DNA of 64,000 bases from Alisma plantago-aquatica (taxonomy: Eukaryota; Streptophyta; Magnoliopsida; Alismatales; Alismataceae): positions 1,127,337,244 to 1,127,401,243 of the forward strand of contig OY856412.1 in the NCBI GenBank assembly GCA_963693085.1, given 5' to 3'. Under the pieces are notes generated by a model. The model had not been told where the DNA came from. It saw nothing but the letters and a program-made list of their open reading frames with translations, and did no database searches. A program made the position numbers and the translations under genes. Positions 43,716 to 53,937 of this stretch are shown in pieces; the stretch's first letter is position 1; every line of letters begins with the position of its first letter.

Positions 43716-44135
43716 TGTAGGGTAATTCCAAGAAAATGGAGATGCCAAATGGAATGACATCTCTCACCCCATTGGTCTAAATTTTTGTTTGCGACTAAAA
43801 AATGAAAGCCTCCCTTCATAATGGTTAGTGAGGGGCCCGACCAAAGCCACATGTTGGCTCCCCGTTGAAGACACCGTTTTGAATGGCGTCTTCAGAGGGG
43901 GAGGTGACACGTGGCGTCGACCGGCTCCCCAGCTGATCGTTGCCCCCCACCCCAAAGGCCATATTGCTACTCTTACCCCCAACATCTCTTTTACCCCAAA
44001 TTTCTCTATATAAATCCCCATTTACTTCTTTATTTTCACACAAGCTTTTTCTCACATTTTCTCTCATTCTCTTCTATCAACAAATCTTTCTATTTTCTAT
44101 TGGGAAAATGAAGAGAAAATTCAGTTCAGTAAATT
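43716..44135 (+). repeat. MULE left terminal inverted repeat
   Basis: Inverse of 50,165-50,600. It contains an internal stem, GGCTCCCCGTTGAAGAC pairing with GTCTTCAGAGGGGGAG, and near the inner end a TCTATATAAAT TATA-like box (about 44,005) directed inward. Confidence 0.8.
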
Positions 44136-45100
44136 TGCATCTTCCTCGATACTGCTCTAAGTAAGTTCACATGACTTTATTTGTATATCATTTTTTATAA
44201 TAGTTTTTTCCTTACTTTTGATTTTATGAAAATTGTATTGCTATTATATTTAAACTATCTAAGTAAGTTGACATGTCTTTATTTTCATCAACATTTACCT
44301 TTTCTTAACTTAAATTGTTTATTAAATATCTCTATTCTATTTATGTTATATGTCTCATCGAAGAACATGAACATTCCACATGATGGAAGCATTAATTCAT
44401 ATAATGGATGCAAATCTAGATGGAAAAATGGCTAATCAAACTCTTTTGAATATTATAATGATATACCAGAGTTGCTACAAAGAAGGTTAGACTTTATTGT
44501 GACAAAAGAACAAGCACAATTTAACTGTCAATTGTTGAAGTAAATGTTTTACAAGTATGACGAACTTCTTTTGTTACTTGCTTGGTATTAGGATCATAAT
44601 AAAAATAAAGTAATGCTAGTTAACTCACAAGCTAGAAGCGAGTTAGAGATATCACATCCAGAGATATATAAATTTGTCCAAACATGGCCTTTTTTTGGTG
44701 CCCTAGATCAAATATTGAACTAGATGCAATAATTTAGTTGTACTATCTCGATTCTACATATGTTATATTTTTTTCTTGTATGTTGTAACCTTAATTTGAA
44801 ACGATGTTCATGTTTTTGTAGATTCAAATGTTACTTGAAATATAACAAAATTTATTCATTTGACTCACTTTGTAAGAAATATAATAAAATTAGACTACAT
44901 GAATTTTTTACTTATAAATATGAATATTTATAGATAAATACATGGATGAGAGAGTACTTTCCACCAAAATATCTCTAGAAGTCAGGTGGAGGCTGAGTGG
45001 CACTTGGAGTACCATATGAAAATCAATCTACAACTACAATAGAACTATCAAAAGGTACATTGTTGGAGAGCAACTTGGCATACTGTTGAAGATAATTGGT
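44136..45100. other. MULE interior, left side
   Basis: AT-rich with fragmentary plus-strand frames (for example YDELLLLLAWY, 44,555-44,590) that resemble nothing recognised. Confidence 0.4.
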
Positions 45101-46640
45101 TGGCTAGACTCTGCTTGGCTAGAGTGTAATCTTGTTGCCTAAACTCTGGTTGAGTGAACCCCTGTTGAGCGTAATCTTATTTCCTGAACTCTGGTTGAGT
45201 GAACCTTTATTGCGTGTAATTTTGTTGCCTGAACTCTAGCTGAGTGAACCCCTATTGAGTGAAATCTGGATGGTTGATCCCTGGAATCCATTGCTCTTGT
45301 GTAGACGGTGTAGTGAACTGTATTTGCTGATGATGAAGCAATTGTTGAATATATGACAGTTGTATATCCATGATCCCATCACACATCCTCTCCCAACTCA
45401 CATGATCTATTTTTTGTAGCACTTCTCCGATATTTAGATGTGTTTGTATCAGTTGAAATAAAATCTCATAATACATTTAAATGATTTAAAATTATAATTA
45501 AAAAGATGACCATATGATGAACATATATTACTTACATTTTGTCGTTCAACATAACCTCGAGGGTAATATTGTGACCGAGGCTCTGTAGGATGATCAACAA
45601 GATATTGAGATTGATACCACAAATATCGTTGTGGTGTATCAGTTGCATCAGGCAACTGAACTAAGTGGGCATGTCTCTCATTCTAAAGTTGCACTTCATT
45701 GTAGTAAAAAGTGGCCAAATCAACGGTAGGTTGTCCCCTGCCATCAATCCTATCATATGTTGGAAATGATTGTGGTGACGGTTGATCTCGGGCACCAAAT
45801 TTGTTGACAACTCTATCTGGTACATGCCAAACAATAGTATTGCAACATATCATTGGGACACACACTAGCTAGATGTTACTTCCTTCACGATATATTGCTG
45901 GCAACATGGACAATATATGATTGGTGTACGGTCTCCAGATCACCTGTACAAATAAAAGTTTGTTAAGAATATGATAATTATACATTATAATTGTATATAC
46001 TTCTTATGAATGAAGTAATATTACCTGAGACGGTTGTTGGACATCAATCTCATTATCATATGTTTCCACACAAGATTGTGGGGTAGACTCGCACATTAAC
46101 AAATGATTCCATCTATTTAAAATGAAAAAAATGTATTATTATTTTTGAGATATAAATGTTAAGTTATTGATAAGCATATAATATATTAGTAACTAACCTG
46201 CACCCTAACGGAGTTCCTTGTTGCCATTGATAACCTTCTGGTGTTTCGGCATGTCCAAGACGGCCTACATGAAGATGTTCCTTATTTGTCCGGTTATCTT
46301 TCCATCTGGGTGAGTACCTAAATAGTAATTGCAAAGGTTACTCCAAGATCCAAATTGACCATCATATGTACGATCAAATTATGGCATGTGACGGCTCCCC
46401 CATCTACTCTTAAACCCAAAATAACTGCTACATCTTGTAACGTAACTGTCATTTCACCAATTGGAAAGTGGAATGTATTTGTAGAAGGACTCCATCGATG
46501 AACAAGTGATGTTATCAGTGATGCACTTATTCGTAGGGGGTAGGCGTAGTTTCATCTTAAACCTACCACTTTTGGAACTCCCTTAAATGCTGAGAAAGCC
46601 GCAAAGGGTGCATCCTTCGTTGTACCATGCCTATCAAATT
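45100..46640 (-). pseudogene. Plant mobile domain (PMD) protein carried by the MULE, broken
   Basis: Minus-strand exons: STNTFHFPIGEMTVTLQDVA and VILGLRVDGGA (about 46,480-46,385), the hallmark of the plant mobile domain; later CVPMICCNTIVWHVPDRVVN and KFGARDQPSP (45,865-45,750) from its C-terminal part; then LPDATDTPQRYLWYQS; and a tail with GFTQPEFRQQDYTQ-like peptide repeats. Stops interrupt the tail and the exon near 46,320, so it is a pseudogene. PMD proteins in plants include the nuclear MAIN/MAIL1 group needed for silencing and meristem function, and PMD genes are also found inside transposons. Whether this one helped the MULE is not known. Confidence 0.7.
45110..45262 (-). repeat. About 52-bp tandem repeats in the PMD gene tail
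   Basis: Three to four units containing CCTGAACTCTGGTTGAGTGA. On the minus strand they encode a GFTQPEFRQQDYTQ-type peptide, now with stop codons. Confidence 0.75.
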
Positions 46641-46804
46641 ATAAAAGATGAATTCTTAATAACATTGAAGAATGCAAACCATTACATTGATGAAGAAAGC
46701 AAACCATTACATTGAGTTTAATTGATGAAGAATGCAAACCATTACATTGATGAAGAAAGCAAACTACTACATTGATGAAGAAAGCAAACTACTACAATGT
46801 TTAT

Positions 46805-49206
46805 CTAGTACAAGAGCGAGTGTTGTGTTCACTTCCTCCACACTTTTTGCACTTATAGGGTTCACAATTAGGATCACAATCCATGGTTGATAAATATATC
46901 TTAACCTTCAGACTCCCGCGAGATCTCTTTACATCAGGTGGTAAAAGAGGGATAATCCCTATGCTCTCATCAAATTGTGGCCAATATCTCTTGTCAGGTA
47001 TCCCAGTGAATGTTGATCTGTATGCCCCAGAATAACTTTCAGTGTAAAATCACTTGCTTACACCAACATGATAGTTTATATTGTTTGTGCGACCATCTTT
47101 AATCACATGGGAACATGACAAATATTGTAGTTACGGGACTCCACATGTACATCTGGGACTACCATTATGCACCTCACATGTGTAATTATTTGCATCCATG
47201 TCATCAACCATGAACTCAATTCTGTTCACCTACAATGTAACACGTACGTAGTCTGCTCCTTGTATAAAGTTAGTCAATGATATTGTACACTTTGAAGTAA
47301 AAGGCTCTTTCTCATTTTTCCACTTTTGAGCAATGTTACGCCTCTTCAAGAACATAGATACCACTCGATAGTATGTGCTAAAAATGAGGGCTTGTATTGG
47401 AAGACTTTTGGAATTTCTCAAAACCCCATTTATACATTCATCATGATTGTTTGTCATAATCCCATATCTAAATCCTCGATCACAAGAAAGAGACAACTTA
47501 ACGGGATCAACTTCCACTAGCCATTTGTGAGCTTCAGGATCTATTGTCCTTATTGCATCCATGTGTTCATCAAATATAAGACTTTCTGTTGCATAAGCTG
47601 TTGAGGTCAATATGTTGTACATTTCCTTACCTTTGAAATGCTTATGGAAGTTGTCACGAAGATGACGAAAACAAAACCATTGTTGAGCATTTTTAAGTTC
47701 TTTTTCAACGACAATGGAGATTCCACGCATCCTATTTGAGATAATACACATATTTGGGCGCTCACCCACAAAATGGATCCTCTCTGTAAGGGTTATAAAG
47801 AACCATCTCCATGAATCATTATTTTCACCTTCCACTACTGCATATGCCAGAGGAAAGATCCCACCTTTTGCATCAAATCCAGTTGCAATTGGAAGGGTGC
47901 CCTTATATTCTCTGATAAAAAATGTGCCATCAACACTAAGTACAGGACGACAATGTGCCCACCCTTCAATACAAGGTCCGAAAGCCCAAAAGACACGATA
48001 GAATCTAGTATCATCATCACAATTAATGTTGGAATGCACATTGTGAACCTGGAATATTATTAATCATTGGACACAAGAATCGAAGTAAATTGTAGTATGA
48101 TTCCTCCCAATCTCCAAAAAGTTTTGAGATAGCTTTTTTCTGTGCACGCCATGCCTTCTTATAGGAAATACCCAAATTTAGTTTTGCACTCACTCTGTCA
48201 CATATTTCCCGAGTACTCATATCTTATCTTCCAGCCAATGTTGGCAGAATCATCCTAGCAATGAAAGTTGAGGTGCATTGGCGATGATCCTCCTTCAAGA
48301 TTGGGTCAAAACAAGTATGTTTCTCATAAAACTTTGTGATCTTCCACAATCCACCTTCCCTCTTAGAGGCACAAGCACTCAACTTCCAAGAGCACTTGTC
48401 ACTATATAAACAGACAAGACGAATTATGTCTTTAGTAGAACGCAATGTATGATATTCTACATTGTCCTTCATCGACAACTTTTGAAGTTTTTCTATTAAA
48501 GATGATTTTGATTCAAATTTCCACCCTTTCTAAATTCATGTGTTGTAAGATTATTTTCTATAAGAAAGGGCTTTTCAAATTCATCAACCCACCCATCTTT
48601 TTGAAAAGCTTGGTAGCCATCATCAGTGTTATGATCAATCCAATCATCTTCAGGTATTGTGCTTATAGTAGATAAACTATCACCAAATAGATGTGCATCA
48701 GTCCAATCATCTTCAACATTTGCATCATCACTAGAACCATCATCGTCATCCATGTCCTCTTCACTATTTTCATTTTCTTCAATTGATTCTGATGAATGGA
48801 AGGGTTGTGAAGGACCAACTTCATCTACCATGGGAAGGATATTTGGAAAATTTGTTTGACTAGTAGTGGCATGATCATGTAAAGGGACTTTGTCAAGATA
48901 GACATCAATATGATGGCCAGGACATAAACTCAATAGAATTCCATAACCAAGATCATCTAGTAGTTGAATGGGAAGATATTCATTGCCACGAAATAAATAG
49001 GTTAAGGAAATGTGAAATTGCATTGGATCGATTGCCAACATGTTGTGAATGTAAGATTTCAGTTTAGTCAAAGTACTCAAAGTGGACAACTGGATAGACA
49101 TGTATGATCCACCATAATAAGAGCCACGTTTCATGAATTTTCCATTGTAATGTAACATTATAATAGGTGGATAAGATTTCATGTTCCTATTTTTAAAATG
49201 AAACAA
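46805..49206 (-). pseudogene. MURA-type MULE transposase, broken
   Basis: Order on the minus strand: an N-terminal PB1-like part with an acidic linker (49206-48530); the MuDR DNA-binding domain (DKCSWKLSACASKREGGLWKI, HTC; 48478-48224); ISYKKAWRAQKKAI (about 48,150); the MULE transposase domain with VLSVDGTFF (first Asp, about 47,935) and CIISNRMRGI (about 47,730); a SWIM finger (CTCG...LSCSHV, about 47,145-47,100); and a CCHC knuckle CKKCGGSEHNTRSC (about 46,850). Breaks: a frame change near 48,495, TAA near 48,224, another frame change near 48,040, and stops in the C-terminal part. The usual SDR motif reads SNR, so the second catalytic Asp is Asn. Not functional. Confidence 0.88.
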
Positions 49207-50164
49207 TAAGTTAGACTTAATGTGAGGTCTTAATTAACATTTAATGACTAAAGTATAGATTAATGCAAATAAACAAAATTTACATGTAAATTCAAGTTCC
49301 TAAATGGACATGCAGAAAGATATGTAGTTGACTTAAAATTCAAGAATTGTATATGTTGATGTGTTTTAGTTGTACCCTTTTCTCCTAGTAACCCATACAA
49401 ATATATTGTAATATTTCAAGTTCATCATATCAAAGAAGAACATAGATGAGAGGCCTAATGTGTATTTTTTCATATGAGTGGGTTGATTATTTAAGAAAAG
49501 ATGAGAAGATAGAATAGTTGATGTATTCTTTAATAATATAAAAAATGAGAAGATAATTTTTTTCGAAGGTTATGGTAGGTTGGGATACTCCTAAAGTAGA
49601 AAAGAAGAGATGATAGAATATTCTAAGGTTAAGTAATGCTTATTTACAAGAACATTTCACTTCATCCAGGTAGAAGATACGTCATATAGTGAAGGGACTC
49701 CAACCCTGTCGAATGCGGATCGGGAGAATTATACCAGGTGCCTCACAAGTATCATCCTAGACCCCTCAGTAAAATATTTTGAAATAAGAATTACTTCAAA
49801 TTTAAATAGGTATTCAAATTTAAATAGGTAAAGATAAGTACTACAAAAGAAAACAACATGAGAAATACCTAAGGAAGACAATAGAGAAATAATGTAAGAG
49901 TCCCATATTAGTATTAGTCCCATGAAGATTTGTTTTATTGAGTAATATTCTAAAATAATAATAAATTCTAAGTAATCAATTATAATTTTGCTATAATTTT
50001 ATCAAGTAAACATAAATAAATTAACTTACTTAATTGTGGCAAGATCTCACTTGACTCCAACAAGATTAAAAGAAAAAATAAGCTCGGGCTCCAACAATTA
50101 TAAGAAATCAGTCGCACTAGATTACTCAATGCATATAAGAAGACCAAAGAACTCCTTTGACATG
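49207..50164. other. MULE interior, right side
   Basis: Leader region of the transposase gene, AT-rich, with no ORF showing a domain. Confidence 0.5.
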
Positions 50165-50600
50165 AGAAGAGAAGATGAACTCCTTTAAAGATGAGAAGAG
50201 TAGAGATGAGAAGAGTGGAGAGACGAAGAGTGAGTGAATTGGTGTGGAAATGGGGAACAAGGGGGGGTGTTTCTATAGGGAATTCTAAAGGGGGTAGGAG
50301 TAGCAATATGACCGTTGGGTAGGGAGGGAACAGTTGGGGGGCTAGTGGGGGCAAAAGTTGACCGGGGAGCCGGCCGGTGCTACATCTCGGCTCCCCGCTG
50401 AAGACTCCATCCAGAACGACGTCTTCAACGGGGAGCCGACACATGGCGTCGATCCGCCCCCTCACTGACCGTTGCGAAGGGAGGCTTTCATTTTTTAATC
50501 GCAAATAAAGTTTTGGACCAATAGGGTGAGTGACATCATTCCATTTGGCGTCTCCATTTTCTCTCTCGGTTAGTTTGAAATCATCCTACAAACTTAGGTT
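50165..50600 (-). repeat. MULE right terminal inverted repeat
   Basis: Inverse of 43,716-44,135. Internal stem GGCTCCCCGCTGAAGAC with GTCTTCAACGGGGAGCC (50,390-50,440) is better preserved than on the left. One MSA-type match, TGACCGTTGGG, lies near 50,309. Confidence 0.8.
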
Positions 50601-51180
50601 AGTGGGGGAAATAAAGTTGGGGAATTCGGTCATTTTGTTTTTTCCCCATGTCCGACTGCTTAAAACGTGCAATGCCGCAAGGGACGAGCTACTCATGACC
50701 AAAGACAATGCTCCGACAGTCCACTGGGTGTTCTCCGTCGTGGCACCGGAGTAGTCGTGGTCCTGTTGTACATTAACCACTACATCCAGGCTATAAGAGA
50801 GACGCAATAACATCATGGTGAGTGCCTTGAAGGAACAAAAATCACAAAGTGGATGCAACCAAAACAACGCCGCCGCAAAAGAGAACCGAGACCTCATATC
50901 CACATCCACTGCTTCGGCTGCTGGCTCCATTGTCGCAATGTTGACGGGGATCTAAGAGGGTTCCTGGAGGTTTGCTTGCTGTTGTTAGACCTCTTCTTTA
51001 TACACAGGTGTATGGGAGGCAAGTGATTGGGTTTCCTTTCCTATGTCCTATTGTAATTTTCATCTTCATCCAATAGTTACGACTTGCCATTTGCCATCGT
51101 AACTCAACTTGCACATGGACTCAACTGACAAACTATCAAGTTATGACTTTGGGTCATCCGGGCTCTAACACCTGTTTTGT
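50601..51180. other. Intergenic stretch between MULE and copia LTR
   Basis: A 114-codon minus-strand frame (50,930-50,586) begins MEPAAEAVDVDMRSRFSFAA and overlaps the MULE end. It may be an exon fragment of a host gene, but no family was recognised. Nothing else was seen. Confidence 0.3.
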
Positions 51181-52264
51181 TGTTAATATTTATTAACGTC
51201 GTTCATGCAACAGTGATAGGTGCAAAGTAATTAACAATTTCAGACATATCCAAAATAGAAAACAAAGATCAAACAAAGCAGGAGAATAGAAATAAAGGAG
51301 ATAGAATCATGAACCAGATCGTTCGTTGAGAAACGAACGTGATACTTAAATAAATTAGTGTCCGACAATCCTCACGGATAGACACCGTTCTCCCAATCTC
51401 GATCCGACACGAACCTGGAACTTGCACGTCTCGCTCACGCTCGACGTAGTCACGCTGCACTGCTACCAGTGCAACACAACAACCGTAGGAACCACCGCCT
51501 GACAGCTGCGTCTCGGTGATGGGAAGAAAAAGCCGCACTTCACACAGGAGAACAACTCCACGAAACGGCTCGGGGAACGAAAGGCACTCGCTCTGGATTT
51601 GGGCTCTCCAAACACACGACGACAGAGGACTGTTTGTTGTGTGTTTAATCCTAATGACCGGAGGCGTATATATAGCCACGCACGTCCGTAATCCTATTAC
51701 CAGTGAGATGCAAACACTCGGTTGCTCTTGTACACAATACAGAATAATCCGCAAAAGAGAAATACTTTCCAGTTAGGATTAAGAAATCCAAATAGGAAAG
51801 AAACAATTAATTACATGAGTAATTAATTACTTAGTTATATCCTAGTGCAAAAAGAAGACGGAAGACGGAAGACGGAAGACATTCTCCACAATCCACAATC
51901 CACAATCCACAAGCCGCAAGCCCAAGCCCGAGCCCGAGCCCAGCCCGACAAGGCGTGACGTGGTGTGCGCGTGCACGTGCGTGCGTGCGTTGTGATGTGG
52001 TAACCCCACCCACCAAGAAGGTGAGCATACCTCCCTCCTAGGACTCCTTTGGACACTAGTGCCCCATGTGATCCTACATATGAGGACGACAAAAGTTCTA
52101 GGAGTGAGCAATATGGGATAAAACTTCTTTGCCATTTGCACTAGGGACAACACTACATTCTCACATGTACTTGATGCACTACATTGAGCTTAACCCATGC
52201 TAAATAAGTGATTACTACAGTAACAGAGCTACAGTAACGAGCTACAATAATCATTTATCTAACA
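51181..52264 (-). repeat. 3' LTR of the copia element
   Basis: On the minus strand it begins TGTTAGATAAATGATTATTG after the purine tract and probably ends TTAATAAATATTAACA (51181), giving TGTTA...TAACA ends. A TATATATA box near 51,668-51,675 (minus strand) and GC-rich sequence after it look like the U3/R boundary. It contains a short AATCCACAATCCAC and GCCCGAGCCC tandem repeat (51,890-51,945) and GTGCGTGCG (51,965-51,990). The end at 51181 cannot be confirmed without the 5' LTR. Confidence 0.72.
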
Positions 52265-52277
52265 ATCCCCCACAAAG
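52265..52277 (-). promoter_or_regulatory. Copia polypurine tract
   Basis: CTTTGTGGGGGAT on the minus strand, directly before the LTR start. Confidence 0.8.
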
Positions 52278-52356
52278 TCCAATGTGTAGTGTGCTCTACC
52301 ATTCAGTCCTCCATACTGTGCTTTCAACAGATACCTTTTGGTTTGAATCTACCTGA

Positions 52357-52361
52357 GTTAT
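52357..52361. repeat. Target-site duplication GTTAT, left of the Athila-type element
   Basis: Pairs with GTTAT at 59868-59872. Confidence 0.9.
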
Positions 52362-53760
52362 TGATGCATGGGTTTTGAGTCACTTTTACAGGCTTATTTT
52401 ATATCTGTTTTATGCACAAATTTGTCATTTTCTTGATTATATTTGCATAATTCACTATAGTTGGCCTTTGAACTCTATTTGCATCAAATTATACTCATGT
52501 TATCATATTTATATGATTTTATATAATCCCTGGACTTATGCACATGTTTTAGAACTTTTTCAGGTACTTTTGCACTGCCCAGAGTCGATACCATCGACCC
52601 TAGTGTCGATAGTATCGACATTTCATCAGGAATCAACCCCAAAATGCAATTTTGGAAAGAAATATCAACATCATGGTCGATACCATCGACCTGGGTGTCG
52701 ATGGTATCGACAGCGTCAGGATCTGGTAATTTTCTGCACTAAAATGGAGCGTTTTAATCCGACGGTTGAGCTGTTTCGGAGCCGTAAAGTGGTCCTATGA
52801 CCTAAGGAGAGCACGGCCGGCCCTGGGGGGGATCTCATATCATATTGCACGACATCCAAAAAGGAGAGAGAGAGGAGACGAGAGCCGAAGACCAGCAACC
52901 GGGCGAACTGGGCACCTCCGACGGGTGATTTTGTTGCCGGAAGACTACAAAACGCACAATTCTCGAGGAGGATCTCCAGGAGCACATTCATATTAGGGGT
53001 TACACGAGTTTTCTCCATGTTTTCCATATTTTATTCTCTACTCCTATGTGTTCTCCATTGTCAACCACGCGGGGCTAATCCCCTCTATCTTTAGGACCGG
53101 GAGTAGCCCGGGTGATCGTTGTATGATACTTTTTGCCTAGTTTATCATAATTTGTCTCTTAAATTCGTGGTATGATTTCTTTATCTCCATTATATCATTA
53201 TAATTGATCACCCTAATGATAATCTAACGCCTTTAATTACTTTGAAAGAAGAATTAACGGTTGAAAAGAGACAAATATCACATTAACTAATAAATCCCTT
53301 AAACAAGGTGATGTACAGTTAATGGTGGAAACCCAGAGTAAGGTTTTCGTGCACCTAGTTTAGGGTATAGGTTACTACTACCGTGGAACCGACCTAGATT
53401 TAGGTAGTGAATTGTATCACGACAGTGAGCAATTATGCCTATAGGCCACTACCCAGAATGAGAGATGAATTAGGTTAACTGTGTAGGAATTCATACAACG
53501 AGAACCTGCGGTGAAACCGTAATCCTAAAGATTCCCATTTAAATTGATTAAACTAAACATTTAATCGATTGCTTTGTTTTCTTTTATTTTCTTTTCTTTT
53601 TCAATCAACTCTTAAATCATTTTAATCGGTCTAACAGATTGTGAGTAATTAGTAGTAATCTACCAACAATTACGTTTCCCTGAGTTCGACTCAGGCCTCA
53701 CAAAGGCCTATATTACTCTGACACGTGCACTTGCGTTCTACACACGGTAAATTCGTGTCA
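52362..53760 (+). repeat. 5' LTR of the Athila-type element
   Basis: Contains paired dyads of form GTCGAT-N3-ATCGAC at 52584-52619 and 52676-52711. More diverged from its partner than the LTRs of the 7.5-kb element (tens of differences by eye). Confidence 0.92.
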
Positions 53761-53766
53761 AGTTTT

Positions 53767-53784
53767 TGGCGCCGTTGCCGGGGA
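53767..53784 (+). promoter_or_regulatory. Primer binding site for tRNA-Asp
   Basis: TGGCGCCGTTGCCGGGGA matches the complement of the tRNA-Asp(GUC) 3' end over 18 bases, six bases after the LTR. Confidence 0.9.
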
Positions 53785-53937
53785 AACAGCAATTGTTGGC
53801 ACTATGAGGGCTGCAAGCGGCCACTCTAGACCACATTTTTTTAATTTTATTTCTTGCAATTAATCATTTATCTTTCATAACCCGCAATCGTCTAGCACTG
53901 TGCTTAATTACACTTATTATTTTGCAGGTACTAGTGC

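Larger units (their letters stand above)
43716..50600 (-). mobile_element. Mutator-like element (MULE) with long TIRs and two genes
   Basis: About 400-bp inverted repeats at 43,716-44,135 and 50,165-50,600 share GAAAATGGAGAYGCCAAATG, AAAAAATGAAAGCCTCCCTT, GTCTTCA...GGGG and CATATTGCTACTC in inverse order. Long TIRs are the mark of Mutator-like elements, and a MURA-type transposase lies between them on the minus strand with a plant mobile domain gene. The outermost bases and the 9-bp duplication could not be fixed: the match fades at TTGTAGGRTRATTYCAA. Confidence 0.85.

Noticed and set aside
43329..43757. 142-codon plus-strand ORF as a gene
   Set aside because: No recognised domain, competing frame, runs into the MULE end; kept only as a possible fragment.
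51269..51754. 161-codon minus-strand ORF
   Set aside because: Lies in the copia LTR downstream of its TATA box; composition-driven, no family signature.
52716..53027. 103-codon minus-strand ORF in the Athila-type LTR, also at 58792-59103
   Set aside because: Repeated with the LTR, antisense, no domain.
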